In this document: positions 31,740 through 40,857 of the stretch, one piece after another
Position numbering within the stretch: position 1 is the stretch's first letter
Layout of the letters: each line of letters begins with the position of its first letter
Assembly (NCBI GenBank): GCA_024742605.1
Contig: JANSYC010000023.1
Span: 1-57,556, forward strand
Direction of reading: 5' to 3'
DNA length: 57,556 nucleotides
DNA from: Alphaproteobacteria bacterium
GTDB lineage: Bacteria > Pseudomonadota > Alphaproteobacteria > Thalassobaculales > Thalassobaculaceae
Position numbers and translations under genes: made by a program
The notes under the pieces: model-generated
What the model was told of the DNA's origin: nothing
The model's input: only the letters and a program-made list of their open reading frames with translations
Databases searched by the model: none

Positions 31740-33227
31740 TCACTCGAGGACAAAGCCCGCGGGACCTTCGAGCCTCTGGACAGAGGCCGGGACGACCCCG
31801 GAAACGCCTCGTGTACGGCCTTCGATCCCGGTAATGCGGCCTGCGTAGTTGCGGCCGAACAGAATCCGGTCCAGATCGCTCGGCGGGGCGAACCCGTCGA
31901 TCGGCGTCGACAGCTTTCCCGGTTCGTCGGTCGGCCGGACCAAGTATGGCGTGATGATGATCACAAGCTCCGTCTCGCCCTTCTGAAAGGTGTCCGAACG
32001 GAACAGGGTTCCGAGGATCGGGATATCGCCCAGACCTGGAAGCTTGTTGATGTTGTGATCGGTCGAACTCTGAATCAGGCCGGCAATCGCAAAGGACTGC
32101 CCGGAGCCGAGTTCGACCAGGGTCTCGGCACTGCGCTTGGAGAACAGCGGCACCACGAAATTGTTGAGCGTTACCGCATCTGAATCGACCAGCTGACTGA
32201 CCTCGGGGGCCACGTCGATCGCGATCCGACCGCTGTCGAGAATGGTCGGTGTGAATTCGAGCTTCACCCCGAACTCCTTGTACTCAACGGTCACCGTGTC
32301 GTCGGATTGCGGCACCAGGATCGGGAACTCGCCGCCCGCCAGGAACTCCGCCTTCTCACCGGAACGGGCCGTCAGGTTCGGCTCCGCGAGAACCGAGACC
32401 AGCCCCTCGTCCTCGAGCGCGTCGATCATGAAGTTGAGATCGAGATTGCCCCTGGTCCAAGACCCGAAGATTGAGTTCTGGTTCGCGGTTCCGCTGGTCG
32501 GTCGCACGAGAAAGTTTCCCGCCGCGTTGAAGATCGGTCGACCGGTTGCAAGCCCCAGCAGAAAATCCCCGCTGCTCAGCAGAGCCTCCCAGTTGAAGCC
32601 GAACTGCTTGAGGGTATCGCGGCTGACCTCCGCCACCCGTACCCGCAGGTTGACCTGATTGGAGCCGGTAATCTTCAGACGGTTGACGGGGTCATCCTGG
32701 CCCATCTGACCGGCCACCACGCTCATGATCTGCTGGGCCTTGGCGGGGGAATTCACGTCCCCTGACACGATCAACTGGTCACCGCTGGACCGCAGGGTGA
32801 TCCCTTCTTCCAGACCGGCATTCTCCAGTGTGGAGGCGATCTGCTTGAGGTTGTGAGTGACACGGATGCCGACCGCGGCTACCACCCGATCTCCGGCGCC
32901 GACTGCATACAGCGTGGTCTCCCCCGCCTTGGCGCCGTAGACATACAGCATGGTCGGCGATTTCACCTGCACATCGGCGATGCCGGGTTGCGCCAGAAAC
33001 ACCGCCGTTGCCGGTGCCGGCAGGCGCATCAGGCGCCCCTTGTCGACCACCAGATCGAGATCCCGCGCCGCCTCCGGCAGAAAATCCACCGCATGCGCCG
33101 GGATCGGCCGGACGGCGAGCCAAAGTGCCAAGGTCGACAACAAGGCGATCACGATCAGACCATATCGCCCTTCCCGTTCCATGGAGGTCGGGAGTCCGAA
33201 CCCTCTCAGTCGCGCCATCCCCTGCAT
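31740..33227 (-). CDS. cpaC: Tad pilus secretin CpaC/RcpA
   Basis: 495 residues from the ATG at 33227 (GGGAG upstream). Signal peptide ends PAHA. The N-terminal pilus-secretin domain and a BON-like part (about 110-190) lead into the secretin domain (about 230-450) with VPLFSKRSAETLVELGSGQS, FAIAGLIQSSTDHNINKLPG and GDIPILGTLFRSDTFQKGET motifs. Forms the outer-membrane channel for the Flp pilus. 31 bp after cpaB. Confidence 0.94.
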   Translation of the reverse strand: MQGMARLRGFGLPTSMEREGRYGLIVIALLSTLALWLAVRPIPAHAVDFLPEAARDLDLVVDKGRLMRLPAPATAVFLAQPGIADVQVKSPTMLYVYGAKAGETTLYAVGAGDRVVAAVGIRVTHNLKQIASTLENAGLEEGITLRSSGDQLIVSGDVNSPAKAQQIMSVVAGQMGQDDPVNRLKITGSNQVNLRVRVAEVSRDTLKQFGFNWEALLSSGDFLLGLATGRPIFNAAGNFLVRPTSGTANQNSIFGSWTRGNLDLNFMIDALEDEGLVSVLAEPNLTARSGEKAEFLAGGEFPILVPQSDDTVTVEYKEFGVKLEFTPTILDSGRIAIDVAPEVSQLVDSDAVTLNNFVVPLFSKRSAETLVELGSGQSFAIAGLIQSSTDHNINKLPGLGDIPILGTLFRSDTFQKGETELVIIITPYLVRPTDEPGKLSTPIDGFAPPSDLDRILFGRNYAGRITGIEGRTRGVSGVVPASVQRLEGPAGFVLE

Positions 33228-33258
33228 TGTCCATCTCCCTGTCCCAGGCGACCGCGGA

Positions 33259-34161
33259 TCACTCCGTGGCGCCGACGATTTCGCTCTTGTTGGCACGCAC
33301 GATGACGATCCCGGCGGCTTCCGGCTTGGCACCGCCGACGCGGCGGATCGGCGACAGCATGGAGCTGACCTCGGAGTCGGTGGTGAAGCTCGGCGTCACC
33401 TTCGGTCCCTGCTCGGACTCGTCGTCGCCCGGCAAGGCCCGCAGCGACAGAGAGATCTTTCCCATCTCGGTCACCGTCGCGATCACCTCGGTGTGCTTGG
33501 GTTCCACCTCAAGCGTGGCTGTCTTGGCAAGACCAGCCTCTTTCGCCACGTCGTCGAGCCTTTGGTCGAGCGCCAGAATCCGGACGTTGTTCAGGACCGT
33601 CTCGCTGACCCGCCGGGTGACCTGGTTCTCATCGCGTCCGTATTCATGGGTGACGATCACATCGACCCGGTCGCCCGGCATGACCAATCCGGCAATCCCC
33701 GACGAGGCGTCGACCGGAACCGTGACCGCCCGCATCCCAGGCTTGAGGATGGCCGCAAGGAACCCGCTGTCGCCTAGGCGCACCAGCCGGCTCTCCAGGA
33801 TCGGTTCGCCCGAGGTGATGGCGTTACGGGCAACGGCTCCGAATAGGCTCTCGAGCTCGACTTTGCCGTCGATCCGATAGCGCTCGTCCAGAGCTTCTTC
33901 CGGCCAAGAGCGCCAATCCAGATGTTCACGCCGGAGGATCGTCCCGGTCGGAAGGTCCGTGGTCGCGACCAGAACGCGCGGCATCGGGGCCTCAGGCTCC
34001 GGAACTGCCATGGCACCCATGCCGAATTCCGGACCGGTGACCGTCGCCCGCTTGGCGAGCGCGCTACGCTCCGTCGCTTCAACCCACCCCCGCGCCATGT
34101 GTGCGGTGCCGGCTGCAGCGGCAATGGCCAGTCCGAACAGTCCGATGGTGCGTAAACGCAT
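33259..34161 (-). CDS. cpaB: Tad pilus assembly protein CpaB/RcpC
   Basis: 300 residues from the ATG at 34161, directly after GGAGG. One N-terminal membrane segment (LRTIGLFGLAIAAAAGTAHM), then the SAF domain (VLVATTDLPTGTILRREHLD) and the RcpC/CpaB domain (VPVDASSGIAGLVMPGDRVD, SETVLNNVRILALDQRLDD). Periplasmic component thought to act with the secretin. A longer open frame upstream is an artefact of cpaA in another frame. Confidence 0.93.
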   Translation of the reverse strand: MRLRTIGLFGLAIAAAAGTAHMARGWVEATERSALAKRATVTGPEFGMGAMAVPEPEAPMPRVLVATTDLPTGTILRREHLDWRSWPEEALDERYRIDGKVELESLFGAVARNAITSGEPILESRLVRLGDSGFLAAILKPGMRAVTVPVDASSGIAGLVMPGDRVDVIVTHEYGRDENQVTRRVSETVLNNVRILALDQRLDDVAKEAGLAKTATLEVEPKHTEVIATVTEMGKISLSLRALPGDDESEQGPKVTPSFTTDSEVSSMLSPIRRVGGAKPEAAGIVIVRANKSEIVGATE

Positions 34162-34175
34162 GTTGGCCTCCAACC

Positions 34176-34694
34176 CTAAAGAAAGCTCGCGACGTCGATG
34201 ACGGCCTTGACCGCGACCCAGAGCCCACCGGTGGCGATTGCGATTCCGTACGGCAGTCCGGGCGCGTCCGTTTCGGTCGATCCCTTCGGCGCGTAGAGAA
34301 GGGCCTGCCCCGTGAGGCCCCGCAGGAGGGCCGGCCCGCGATATCGGGCTAGCATTAGGAGCGCTAAAACTCCGCCCGCGAGTGCGGTGACGATCAGGAA
34401 GGTTCCCGCATGCGCGCTGCCTGCCCATGGTAGGACCGCGGCGACCAGCTTGGCGTCACCACCGCCGATCAGACCCCGATCAAAGGCCAGAAACCCGACG
34501 GAGAGGCCAACAAGGCCAATGAGAACCCCAAAGGCCCACTCCGTCGGTCCGACGACCGGCAAGCGCGCCAGATACAGAAGTGCGACGGCCAGACACAGGC
34601 GGTTGGGGATGGTTAGCGTCCGGCCGTCGCTCAGGGCGGCCCAAACGAGCAACCCCGAAAAAATCATCCATGAGAGCGTTTCGACGAATGGCAT
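34176..34694 (-). CDS. cpaA: Prepilin peptidase CpaA/TadV
   Basis: 172 residues from the ATG at 34694. Small A24-type aspartic peptidase with several membrane helices. The catalytic aspartates are in the loop after the first helix (AALSDGRTLTIPNRL) and in GLIGGGDAKLVAAVLPW. It processes the Flp prepilin. Extension to an ATG at 34757 would lack a sensible N-terminus. Next to flp and directly before cpaB, 14 bp away. Confidence 0.92.
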   Translation of the reverse strand: MPFVETLSWMIFSGLLVWAALSDGRTLTIPNRLCLAVALLYLARLPVVGPTEWAFGVLIGLVGLSVGFLAFDRGLIGGGDAKLVAAVLPWAGSAHAGTFLIVTALAGGVLALLMLARYRGPALLRGLTGQALLYAPKGSTETDAPGLPYGIAIATGGLWVAVKAVIDVASFL

Positions 34695-34840
34695 CGGGAC
34701 ATCCCCTTCCCGTTGTTCGTCGCCGGTGCTGACTTTAGGCCGGAGAGCGATCGACATCGCGGCGAACCGGACCGGTCAGAGCGGCGTGAAATCATGAAGA
34801 TGCGGGGCACCATAAGCGCCCGTCACCGCTCCCACCCGGT

Positions 34841-34886
34841 CCCGCCGGTTCGGTCCTGTTGGAAGCCCAGGACCAAACGCGGCGGG
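34841..34886 (-). terminator. Long hairpin between flp and cpaA
   Basis: CCCGCC (34841-34846) pairs with GGCGGG (34881-34886), and inside it GGTCCTG (34852-34858) with CAGGACC (34868-34874). It lies 26 bp downstream of the flp stop. There is no T-run in the direction of transcription, so it may be an attenuating or mRNA-stabilising hairpin that lets flp be made in excess over the rest of the operon. Confidence 0.5.
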
Positions 34887-34912
34887 TGAGAGAGTGGGGT
34901 TGGGGTCGATCG

Positions 34913-35071
34913 TTAGAGTGAGTTGGTGATGGTATCGAAAGTGTCGCCCAACCAGGTGCCCAGTTCATTCAAGCCGGCGATCATGGCAACCGCGACCAGC
35001 GCTGCGATCAGGCCATATTCGATCGCCGATACGCCGGACTCGTCATTGATGAAACGTTTGATATTGGTCAT
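34913..35071 (-). CDS. flp: Flp/Fap pilin
   Basis: The 52-residue prepilin that forms the tad pilus. The Flp motif is complete: basic leader MTNIKRFINDESG, cleavage site G-V, then the SAIEYGLIAALVAVAMIAGL helix with the conserved Glu-Tyr pair. It was found by translating the minus strand and is too short for the usual ORF cutoffs. Perfect AAGGAG ribosome-binding site 9 bp before the ATG, fitting a highly expressed structural gene. First gene of the tad operon. Confidence 0.95.
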   Translation of the reverse strand: MTNIKRFINDESGVSAIEYGLIAALVAVAMIAGLNELGTWLGDTFDTITNSL

Positions 35072-35387
35072 GAGTTTGTCTCCTTGACTACAACAACGAA
35101 GTCGGCGTCAGTGCCAGTAAGACTTCGATAAGTGAAGGTTAGGAGCGTGAGAATTCCATTACAATAAAATTATTCTTATGTGTTTAATGAATACTTTAGT
35201 CACGTTTTATCTGCAGTTTTTGATAAAATGTCATAGACATGGTGTGATTGATTTCAATTGTTTAAAGAATTTTCCTAGATTCGATTTCTAGCTGACAGGA
35301 CATGCGTCCAGCAGAAAGGACCGCTCCCGAAGCAGCGGCCCTTCTGTTTTGAAAATCGTCCAATTTCCGGTAACCCCCGAATTCCAC
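35072..35387. other. Intergenic region upstream of flp
   Basis: 316 bp. The part at 35130-35290 is very AT-rich (repeated runs of A and T) and is the likely promoter of the tad operon. The right end holds a bidirectional hairpin terminator (35315-35350). No gene seen. Confidence 0.6.
35315..35350. terminator. Rho-independent terminator between flp promoter region and the pentapeptide gene
   Basis: AAAGGACCGCT/AGCGGCCCTT stem with a short loop, T-rich on the plus side (CTTCTGTTTT). It lies about 37 bp past the end of the pentapeptide-repeat gene (minus strand) and probably ends its transcript. Confidence 0.65.
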
Positions 35388-36683
35388 CTACTCCGGCGGC
35401 AATCCTTTGGTATCGCGGTCGATGCGAGCCTTGGTGTGAGCGGCTCGATCCAGACGCGCATCGGTCAGATCGGCTCCCCGCAGGTCGGCACCGTCCAGGG
35501 TCGCGTGAGTGAGATCGGTGCCGCGCAGGTCGGCTCCTCTGAAATTCGCATCCTGCAGGTCGGCATAGCGCAGATCCGCCCCGGCCATCCTGGTTGGCAG
35601 GCTTTGCCCCCCGTCAAGTGGCAGAGACCGGAAGTTCGCACCCGCGAGGCGCGCATTCAGAAGACGTGCCCCTTCGAGATTGGCTCCTCGAAGATCACTG
35701 TTCGCAAGATCGCAGAAGCGCAGATCGGCGGATTTGAAATCCGCTGCCGCCATCTGGGCACCGGACAGATCCATTCCGCACAGCACGACTCCCTCTGCCA
35801 GAATGGCGGTCAGCACGGAGCCGGCCAGCTCCGGCACACCGCGCAGGTCCACGCCCTTTACCTCAAGCTGCCGACCCTTCGCGCTTGAGGTGGCGACCCA
35901 GGTGGCGTGAAGCGCCAACAGATCCTCGACCGGTGCCGGCAGCGCACTGGGCAACCGCCCGGCCGGCTTGTCCGTGAGCGCGCCGCCAAGGTCCGCACCC
36001 GCGAACTCGGTCATGTTGGTCGTGATGCGGGTGAAGATGGCGTTCTTCAGGTCCGCCTTCTCCAGGTTGGCCCAGGACAGGTCCGCGCCATCCAGATTGG
36101 CGCCCTGGAAATTGGCACCCCGAAGATTGCATCGGACCATCTTGGCATCGCGCAGAATGGCATTCGAGAAATTGGTGTTGACCGCTACCGCGCCCGAGAT
36201 CTTGGCGCGCGACAGGTCGGCGCCGGAGAAGTCGGCCTGCTGCAGCTCCGCTGCTGCCGGTTCGATCTCCACCCAATGCAGATCGCGATCCGCCTCGCCA
36301 TGCTCGGCGAGCGCACTTTCACGAATATCGGCATCGATCAGCCGCGCTCCGATCAACCGTGCACCGCGCAAGCAGGCGCCACGCAGATCGGTCTTCACCA
36401 TGCTCGCCCCTTCGAGATCCGCACCGCGAAGATCCGCCGCGAACAGCGACGCGTAGTCGAGCACCGAATTCCGCAGGATCGCACGCGCCAAATTGGCACC
36501 CGTGAAGTCCGCGTCTGTGAGATCCGCGCCTTTGAAGTCGAGCCAGTTGAGATCGAAGAACGACAGCACCGCACGGGCACCGCCGATCTGTCCGCGTCGG
36601 AACCGTGCATGTCTTCTGATCAGGGTGTCCAATTCCGTCTGAGACAGACGTTCCAAGGATCGGGCATCCGCCACAACGGCCAT
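35388..36683 (-). CDS. Pentapeptide-repeat protein
   Basis: 431 residues, with the A(D/N)Lxx pentapeptide motif repeated through two blocks (about 45-225 and 285-425), for example DFKGADLTDADFTGANLARA and ANLEGARLLNARLAGANF, giving a right-handed quadrilateral beta-helix. Some such proteins mimic DNA and protect gyrase, others are structural; none of that can be concluded here. A central region (about 235-285) lacks repeats. Cytoplasmic, with no signal peptide. Confidence 0.92.
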   Translation of the reverse strand: MAVVADARSLERLSQTELDTLIRRHARFRRGQIGGARAVLSFFDLNWLDFKGADLTDADFTGANLARAILRNSVLDYASLFAADLRGADLEGASMVKTDLRGACLRGARLIGARLIDADIRESALAEHGEADRDLHWVEIEPAAAELQQADFSGADLSRAKISGAVAVNTNFSNAILRDAKMVRCNLRGANFQGANLDGADLSWANLEKADLKNAIFTRITTNMTEFAGADLGGALTDKPAGRLPSALPAPVEDLLALHATWVATSSAKGRQLEVKGVDLRGVPELAGSVLTAILAEGVVLCGMDLSGAQMAAADFKSADLRFCDLANSDLRGANLEGARLLNARLAGANFRSLPLDGGQSLPTRMAGADLRYADLQDANFRGADLRGTDLTHATLDGADLRGADLTDARLDRAAHTKARIDRDTKGLPPE

Positions 36684-36914
36684 GATAACCTCCTAAATAC
36701 CCGCCCCTACATTCTGATTGAGCGGAAAAATCACTAGAAACTTTAGTATTGAAAGGCATATCGATCAATAGCCTTGCAAAAAGAAGGCAACTTCAGCACC
36801 ATGGTCGAGATGGCGCCGTGCAGAATTGAGACGGCTCATGCATGTGACGTCTGCGCCCCGGGGCGGGTCCTGCGACCGCGCCGTGAAAAACCGGGCATGA
36901 CTTGAGGAATCGAG

Positions 36915-39068
36915 ATGGCGGAATTGTCCCTCGCCTCGCTTTATGACGCGATGCATTCCCTAGAGCGGGTCATTGGCCCGTTTCCGGTGCTGACCTTTGC
37001 CGTCGACCGTCGCAATCGTCTGGTCATGAGCAACAGGACGGCGCGGGATGCCTTCGGCCTGTCAGAAGTCGCGATGCTGGACAAGCGCCTCACGGATCTG
37101 GTCCCCAATCTGGAAATCGTTCTCAAGCGAGACCCTGGCGGTGTCGAGCAGGCAGAGATTGTCGGAGGGCCGAAGGGAAAAGGCCAGACCCGATCGATCG
37201 CCCGCGCCTGGAAAGCCAACAGGTTTGATGAGACCGGCCGAAAGGTTTCCGTATTCCCTGTCGAAGCGCATGCGAGCGCACTGACTGTCGGCGATGACCT
37301 CGTGGTCTTCATCGCCCTTCATGATCTGTCCGAGAAACTGAAGACCGATCGTGCCCTGCGCCAGTCCGACGAACTGCTCCAGGCCGTGCTGTCCGGAGTT
37401 CCGGCGTTGATCAGCGCTAAGGGGCCGGATGGTCGGTACGCTTTTCTGAACGCCTATGCGGCGGAGGTCTTCGGCGTCGACACGCAGGCTGCAGTTGGGC
37501 GCACCAGTGCGCAGGTGTTCGGCGCCAGTTCGGGGCGGCCCGTCGACGCGTTGGACCGCGATTTCCTGTCCGGTCGCGCCACCAGCCGCACTTTCGAGGA
37601 AAGTATCCCGGACGCGGAGGGTCGGGAGCGACGGTTCATGACCACCAAGGGCGCCTTGCGGGAGGCAAACGGCAGAGTGCGCTCCCTGCTCTCGGTGTCG
37701 ATCGATATCAGCCATCGGGACGCCGCCGAACACCGGCTGGAACGGTTGGCGCAACATGATGAGCTTACCGGGTTGCCTCGACGCCCGGTCCTCCTGCGCG
37801 CATTGGTCAATCAGATCGCCCGCGCGAAATCCGACAAGGGTCGGGTGGGAATGATGATATTGTCGATCGACAATCTGTCAGAGATTGGGGCCGCGCACGG
37901 TCAAGCCGCACGGGATACCGTGACCCGACGGGTCGCGATCCGCTTGTCCGGATTGGTCGACGAAGACGCCGTTCTGGCGATGATCGAGAGCGACAGCTTT
38001 GCGGTCGGGATCCCGAACATCAAAACCGCGTCCGAGATGCAGGCCCGCAAAGCCATGATCCTGCAACGCGTATCCGACCCGGTTCCTGTCGGGCAGGCAA
38101 CCGTCGCGCCGGTGATCTCAGGTGGGGTCTCGCTTTGGCCGGAGAGCGGACTCGAGGCCGAAGATCTGATCCGATCTGCTGATATGGAACGTCGGCATGC
38201 AGAGACCGTTGCGCGTTCCGCAGCTGCCACCTTCAGCTCCGGCCTGATCAGTGTCCAGGACCGGGCGAAAGCCCGCCGCGCCCTGGAGCAATCCTTGCGC
38301 CGCGATCTGGAACATGAGCGGCTTAATGTGCTCTACGTCCCGATCCAGGCGCTCGTCAGCAACCGTCTGGTCGGTTTTCGGGCACAGATCCGGAATGCTG
38401 ACGGGCAGCCATTGGATCACGCCGACACCGGCGGTGTCGTCCCGCTGACCGTCGCCGAAGAGGAAGGGCTCGTGGTTCCGATCGGCGAGTGGGTGCTGCG
38501 GAGAGTCTGTACGGCACGGCGCGCCTGGGATGCGCTCGGAGGGTCCTCCGATCAGCTCTCCGTGACCCTTCCCATGCATGCGCAGCAATTGTACCAGCCG
38601 GATCTGATCGAGATGGTCTCGGATATCTTGGCCGAGACCGACACGCCTGCGGAATGTCTGACCCTCTCGCTCACGGAAGCCTCCGCGACGGACGACCCCG
38701 AGGTGACGATGGGCAGCCTCAACGGCCTCGCGGAACTCGGTGTCGGCCTGTCGATCGAGGCCTTCGGTGCGGGATCTTCCTCCCTGATGCATCTGCGCCG
38801 TCTGCCCGTCGAAACCGTCGTTCTGGATCCGGGGCTTGTGGCCGGCGTGCCTTCTGATCCGGATGCGGTTGCGATCATTTCAGCGTCCATTCAGTTGCTC
38901 GGCAGCTTGGACAAGGTTCCGGCCGCGGCTGGGATTGAGACTGAAGAGCAACTGACCTATCTGCGTGGCATCGGTTGCGTGGAGGGCAGCGGCCCCGCCA
39001 TCGGGGAAGCCAAGGACGCCGCCGGCGCCGAAGCACTGGTCGCGCGGGGCTTGCTCGTCGCGGTCTGA
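36915..39068 (+). CDS. PAS-PAS-GGDEF-EAL protein with both output domains degenerate
   Basis: 717 residues. Two PAS domains (about 20-140 and 150-275) precede a GGDEF-like domain (about 285-430) and an EAL-like domain (about 455-710). In the GGDEF part, DELTGLPRRPVLL is kept but the active motif reads ESDSF. In the EAL part, EAL is replaced by FRAQIR, the NLS by TLP, ELTE by SLTE, the DD pair by EA and the KID lysine by V. I expect neither synthesis nor hydrolysis of c-di-GMP; it may be a sensor or effector without catalysis. Confidence 0.88.
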   Translation: MAELSLASLYDAMHSLERVIGPFPVLTFAVDRRNRLVMSNRTARDAFGLSEVAMLDKRLTDLVPNLEIVLKRDPGGVEQAEIVGGPKGKGQTRSIARAWKANRFDETGRKVSVFPVEAHASALTVGDDLVVFIALHDLSEKLKTDRALRQSDELLQAVLSGVPALISAKGPDGRYAFLNAYAAEVFGVDTQAAVGRTSAQVFGASSGRPVDALDRDFLSGRATSRTFEESIPDAEGRERRFMTTKGALREANGRVRSLLSVSIDISHRDAAEHRLERLAQHDELTGLPRRPVLLRALVNQIARAKSDKGRVGMMILSIDNLSEIGAAHGQAARDTVTRRVAIRLSGLVDEDAVLAMIESDSFAVGIPNIKTASEMQARKAMILQRVSDPVPVGQATVAPVISGGVSLWPESGLEAEDLIRSADMERRHAETVARSAAATFSSGLISVQDRAKARRALEQSLRRDLEHERLNVLYVPIQALVSNRLVGFRAQIRNADGQPLDHADTGGVVPLTVAEEEGLVVPIGEWVLRRVCTARRAWDALGGSSDQLSVTLPMHAQQLYQPDLIEMVSDILAETDTPAECLTLSLTEASATDDPEVTMGSLNGLAELGVGLSIEAFGAGSSSLMHLRRLPVETVVLDPGLVAGVPSDPDAVAIISASIQLLGSLDKVPAAAGIETEEQLTYLRGIGCVEGSGPAIGEAKDAAGAEALVARGLLVAV

Positions 39069-39111
39069 TCGGGATTCACTTCGAACCACCGCTCTTGACC
39101 GGAGTTCTCCG

Positions 39112-40419
39112 ATGCCCGCCGCCTCGACCGAATACGTCGACAGCTACTACACACGCTCCCTCGCAGACGACCACAAACGCCCCGCCCTCGAGGGCGACGT
39201 GGACGCGGAGGTCTGTGTGATCGGGGGAGGTATGGCTGGACTGGCGACAGCGCTTGGCCTGGCTGAACGCGGCCGCAAGGTAGTCTTACTTGAGTCACGC
39301 CGGGTCGGATGGGGCGCGTCCGGCCGAAACGGTGGGTTCGTCAGCCATGGCTTCGCCTGCGGCCTGGCGGCGCTGCTCCGTCGTGTCGGCCCGGAACGGT
39401 CGCGCGAATTATATCGTATGTCCGATGCCTCGGTCGATCTGATCCGCAAGCGGATCGCCCAATACGACATCGCGTGCGGGCCGGTCACAAATGGTCTCGC
39501 CAATTGTTCCTGGTTCGACGATGCCGATGCCGTCAAGCGACGGATCGAGACCGCCAACACGACAGTGGATGTGGGTCTCGAGTTCTGGCCGCGCAAGAAG
39601 GTGCGGGAGTTCTGGCACAGCCCGCGCTATTTCGATGCGGCCTTCAAGACCAAGGGGTTTTCCTTCCACTCGCTCAATTTTACCCGTGGGATCGCGCGGG
39701 CCGCCGAGTGTCTGGGTGCGCGGATCTACGAGGAAACCGCTGTTCTGAGAACCGACCTCAGCCAAGACCGCAAGCGCGTTAAGACGCGGTCTGGCAGCGT
39801 GACCGCCGATCAGGTGGTGTTCTGCTGCTCCGGCTACATTGATGGATTGGTCGGTCCCCTCGCCCGGGCGACCTTGCCGATCGGCACCTATGTGCTGCTG
39901 ACCGAACCCTTGAGCGAGAACAGATTGAAATCGGCAGTGAACGCACCGTACGGCGTGTCCGATGACCGGTTCGCAACCGACTATTACCGCCCGCTTCCCG
40001 ATGGCCGCATCCTATGGGGCGGCCGGATCAGCCGGTGGACCGATCCCGCCAATCTCGAGGATCTGATGCTCGGCGATCTGGCCTCGGTCTACCCGCAGCT
40101 CGCAGACGTGAAGGCGGAGGTCGCATGGCCAGGAACCATGGGCTACGCGACCCACAAGATGCCGCAGATAGGCTGCCTGCAGCCTGGCGTCTGGTACAAT
40201 CAGGGCCATGGTGGGCACGGTATGGCAACCACCACGCTGGGCGGAGAACTCGTGGCGTCGGCCATCGCGGAGGGGGATGAACGCTATCGCCTGTTCGAGC
40301 CGTTCGGCCTGGATTGGGCGGGCGGGCCACTCGGCACCTGGGTTGCGCAGGCGGTGTATTGGAAATACGAAATGACCGATGCCTGGAATCTCTGGCGCCA
40401 GGGCCTCAGGCAAGCCTAA
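39112..40419 (+). CDS. FAD-dependent oxidoreductase (DAO family), gamma-glutamylputrescine-oxidase-like
   Basis: 435 residues from the ATG at 39112, with GGAG upstream. FAD-binding CVIGGGMAGLATALGLAERG near residues 33-52, GWGASGRNGGF after it, and the C-terminal PTMGYATHKMPQIG / GHGGHGMATTTLGGE strand region of the DAO fold. The WGGR and TDYYRPLPDGR segments match PuuB/OrdL-type amine oxidases. Likely oxidises a secondary amine or N-methyl amino acid; substrate not known. Followed by a cNMP-binding protein and RidA. Confidence 0.85.
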   Translation: MPAASTEYVDSYYTRSLADDHKRPALEGDVDAEVCVIGGGMAGLATALGLAERGRKVVLLESRRVGWGASGRNGGFVSHGFACGLAALLRRVGPERSRELYRMSDASVDLIRKRIAQYDIACGPVTNGLANCSWFDDADAVKRRIETANTTVDVGLEFWPRKKVREFWHSPRYFDAAFKTKGFSFHSLNFTRGIARAAECLGARIYEETAVLRTDLSQDRKRVKTRSGSVTADQVVFCCSGYIDGLVGPLARATLPIGTYVLLTEPLSENRLKSAVNAPYGVSDDRFATDYYRPLPDGRILWGGRISRWTDPANLEDLMLGDLASVYPQLADVKAEVAWPGTMGYATHKMPQIGCLQPGVWYNQGHGGHGMATTTLGGELVASAIAEGDERYRLFEPFGLDWAGGPLGTWVAQAVYWKYEMTDAWNLWRQGLRQA

Positions 40420-40435
40420 CCGGCGGGGATTGCAG

Positions 40436-40834
40436 ATGACCGCGAACCGACGCACCACAGACCAGTTGCAGGTCCGATCGGTCTCATTCGAGGATCACGA
40501 AGTCCTGTTCGATGTGGGAGACCCTCCGAAAGGCATTTTCATCATCGAGTCCGGTACCGTTGAAGTTTACCGGGCATCCGGCGACCGAGAGATCCCGATG
40601 GCTCGGCTTCAGAAGGGCGATATCGTCGGCGAGCTGGCGATGGTCGAGGACAAGCCCCACATACGCGGCGCCCGTGCGATCGGCCATACGGACTGTCTCA
40701 TGATCGATCCCGACCAGTTCGCCGGCCTTATTGAGAACAGCCCGCCCGGCGTGCGCATGATCGTTCGCAGCCTTGTCCGCAAACTGCATCGCACGAACAC
40801 TCTGGCGTTCGGCAAATCCCTCCCCCGCTCCTGA
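40436..40834 (+). CDS. Cyclic-nucleotide-binding-domain protein
   Basis: 132 residues consisting of a single CAP-type cNMP-binding fold: FIIESGTVEVYRASGDREIP, the phosphate-binding cassette GDIVGELAMVEDKPHIRGARA and the end helix GVRMIVRSLVRKL. The Gly-Glu-Leu of the cassette and the Arg in RGARA are in place, so ligand binding is plausible. No output domain, so it would act through another protein. GGGG lies before the ATG at 40436. Sits between the FAD oxidoreductase and RidA. Confidence 0.82.
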   Translation: MTANRRTTDQLQVRSVSFEDHEVLFDVGDPPKGIFIIESGTVEVYRASGDREIPMARLQKGDIVGELAMVEDKPHIRGARAIGHTDCLMIDPDQFAGLIENSPPGVRMIVRSLVRKLHRTNTLAFGKSLPRS

Positions 40835-40857
40835 GCGGAGCCAGCCGGCAGGTCCCC

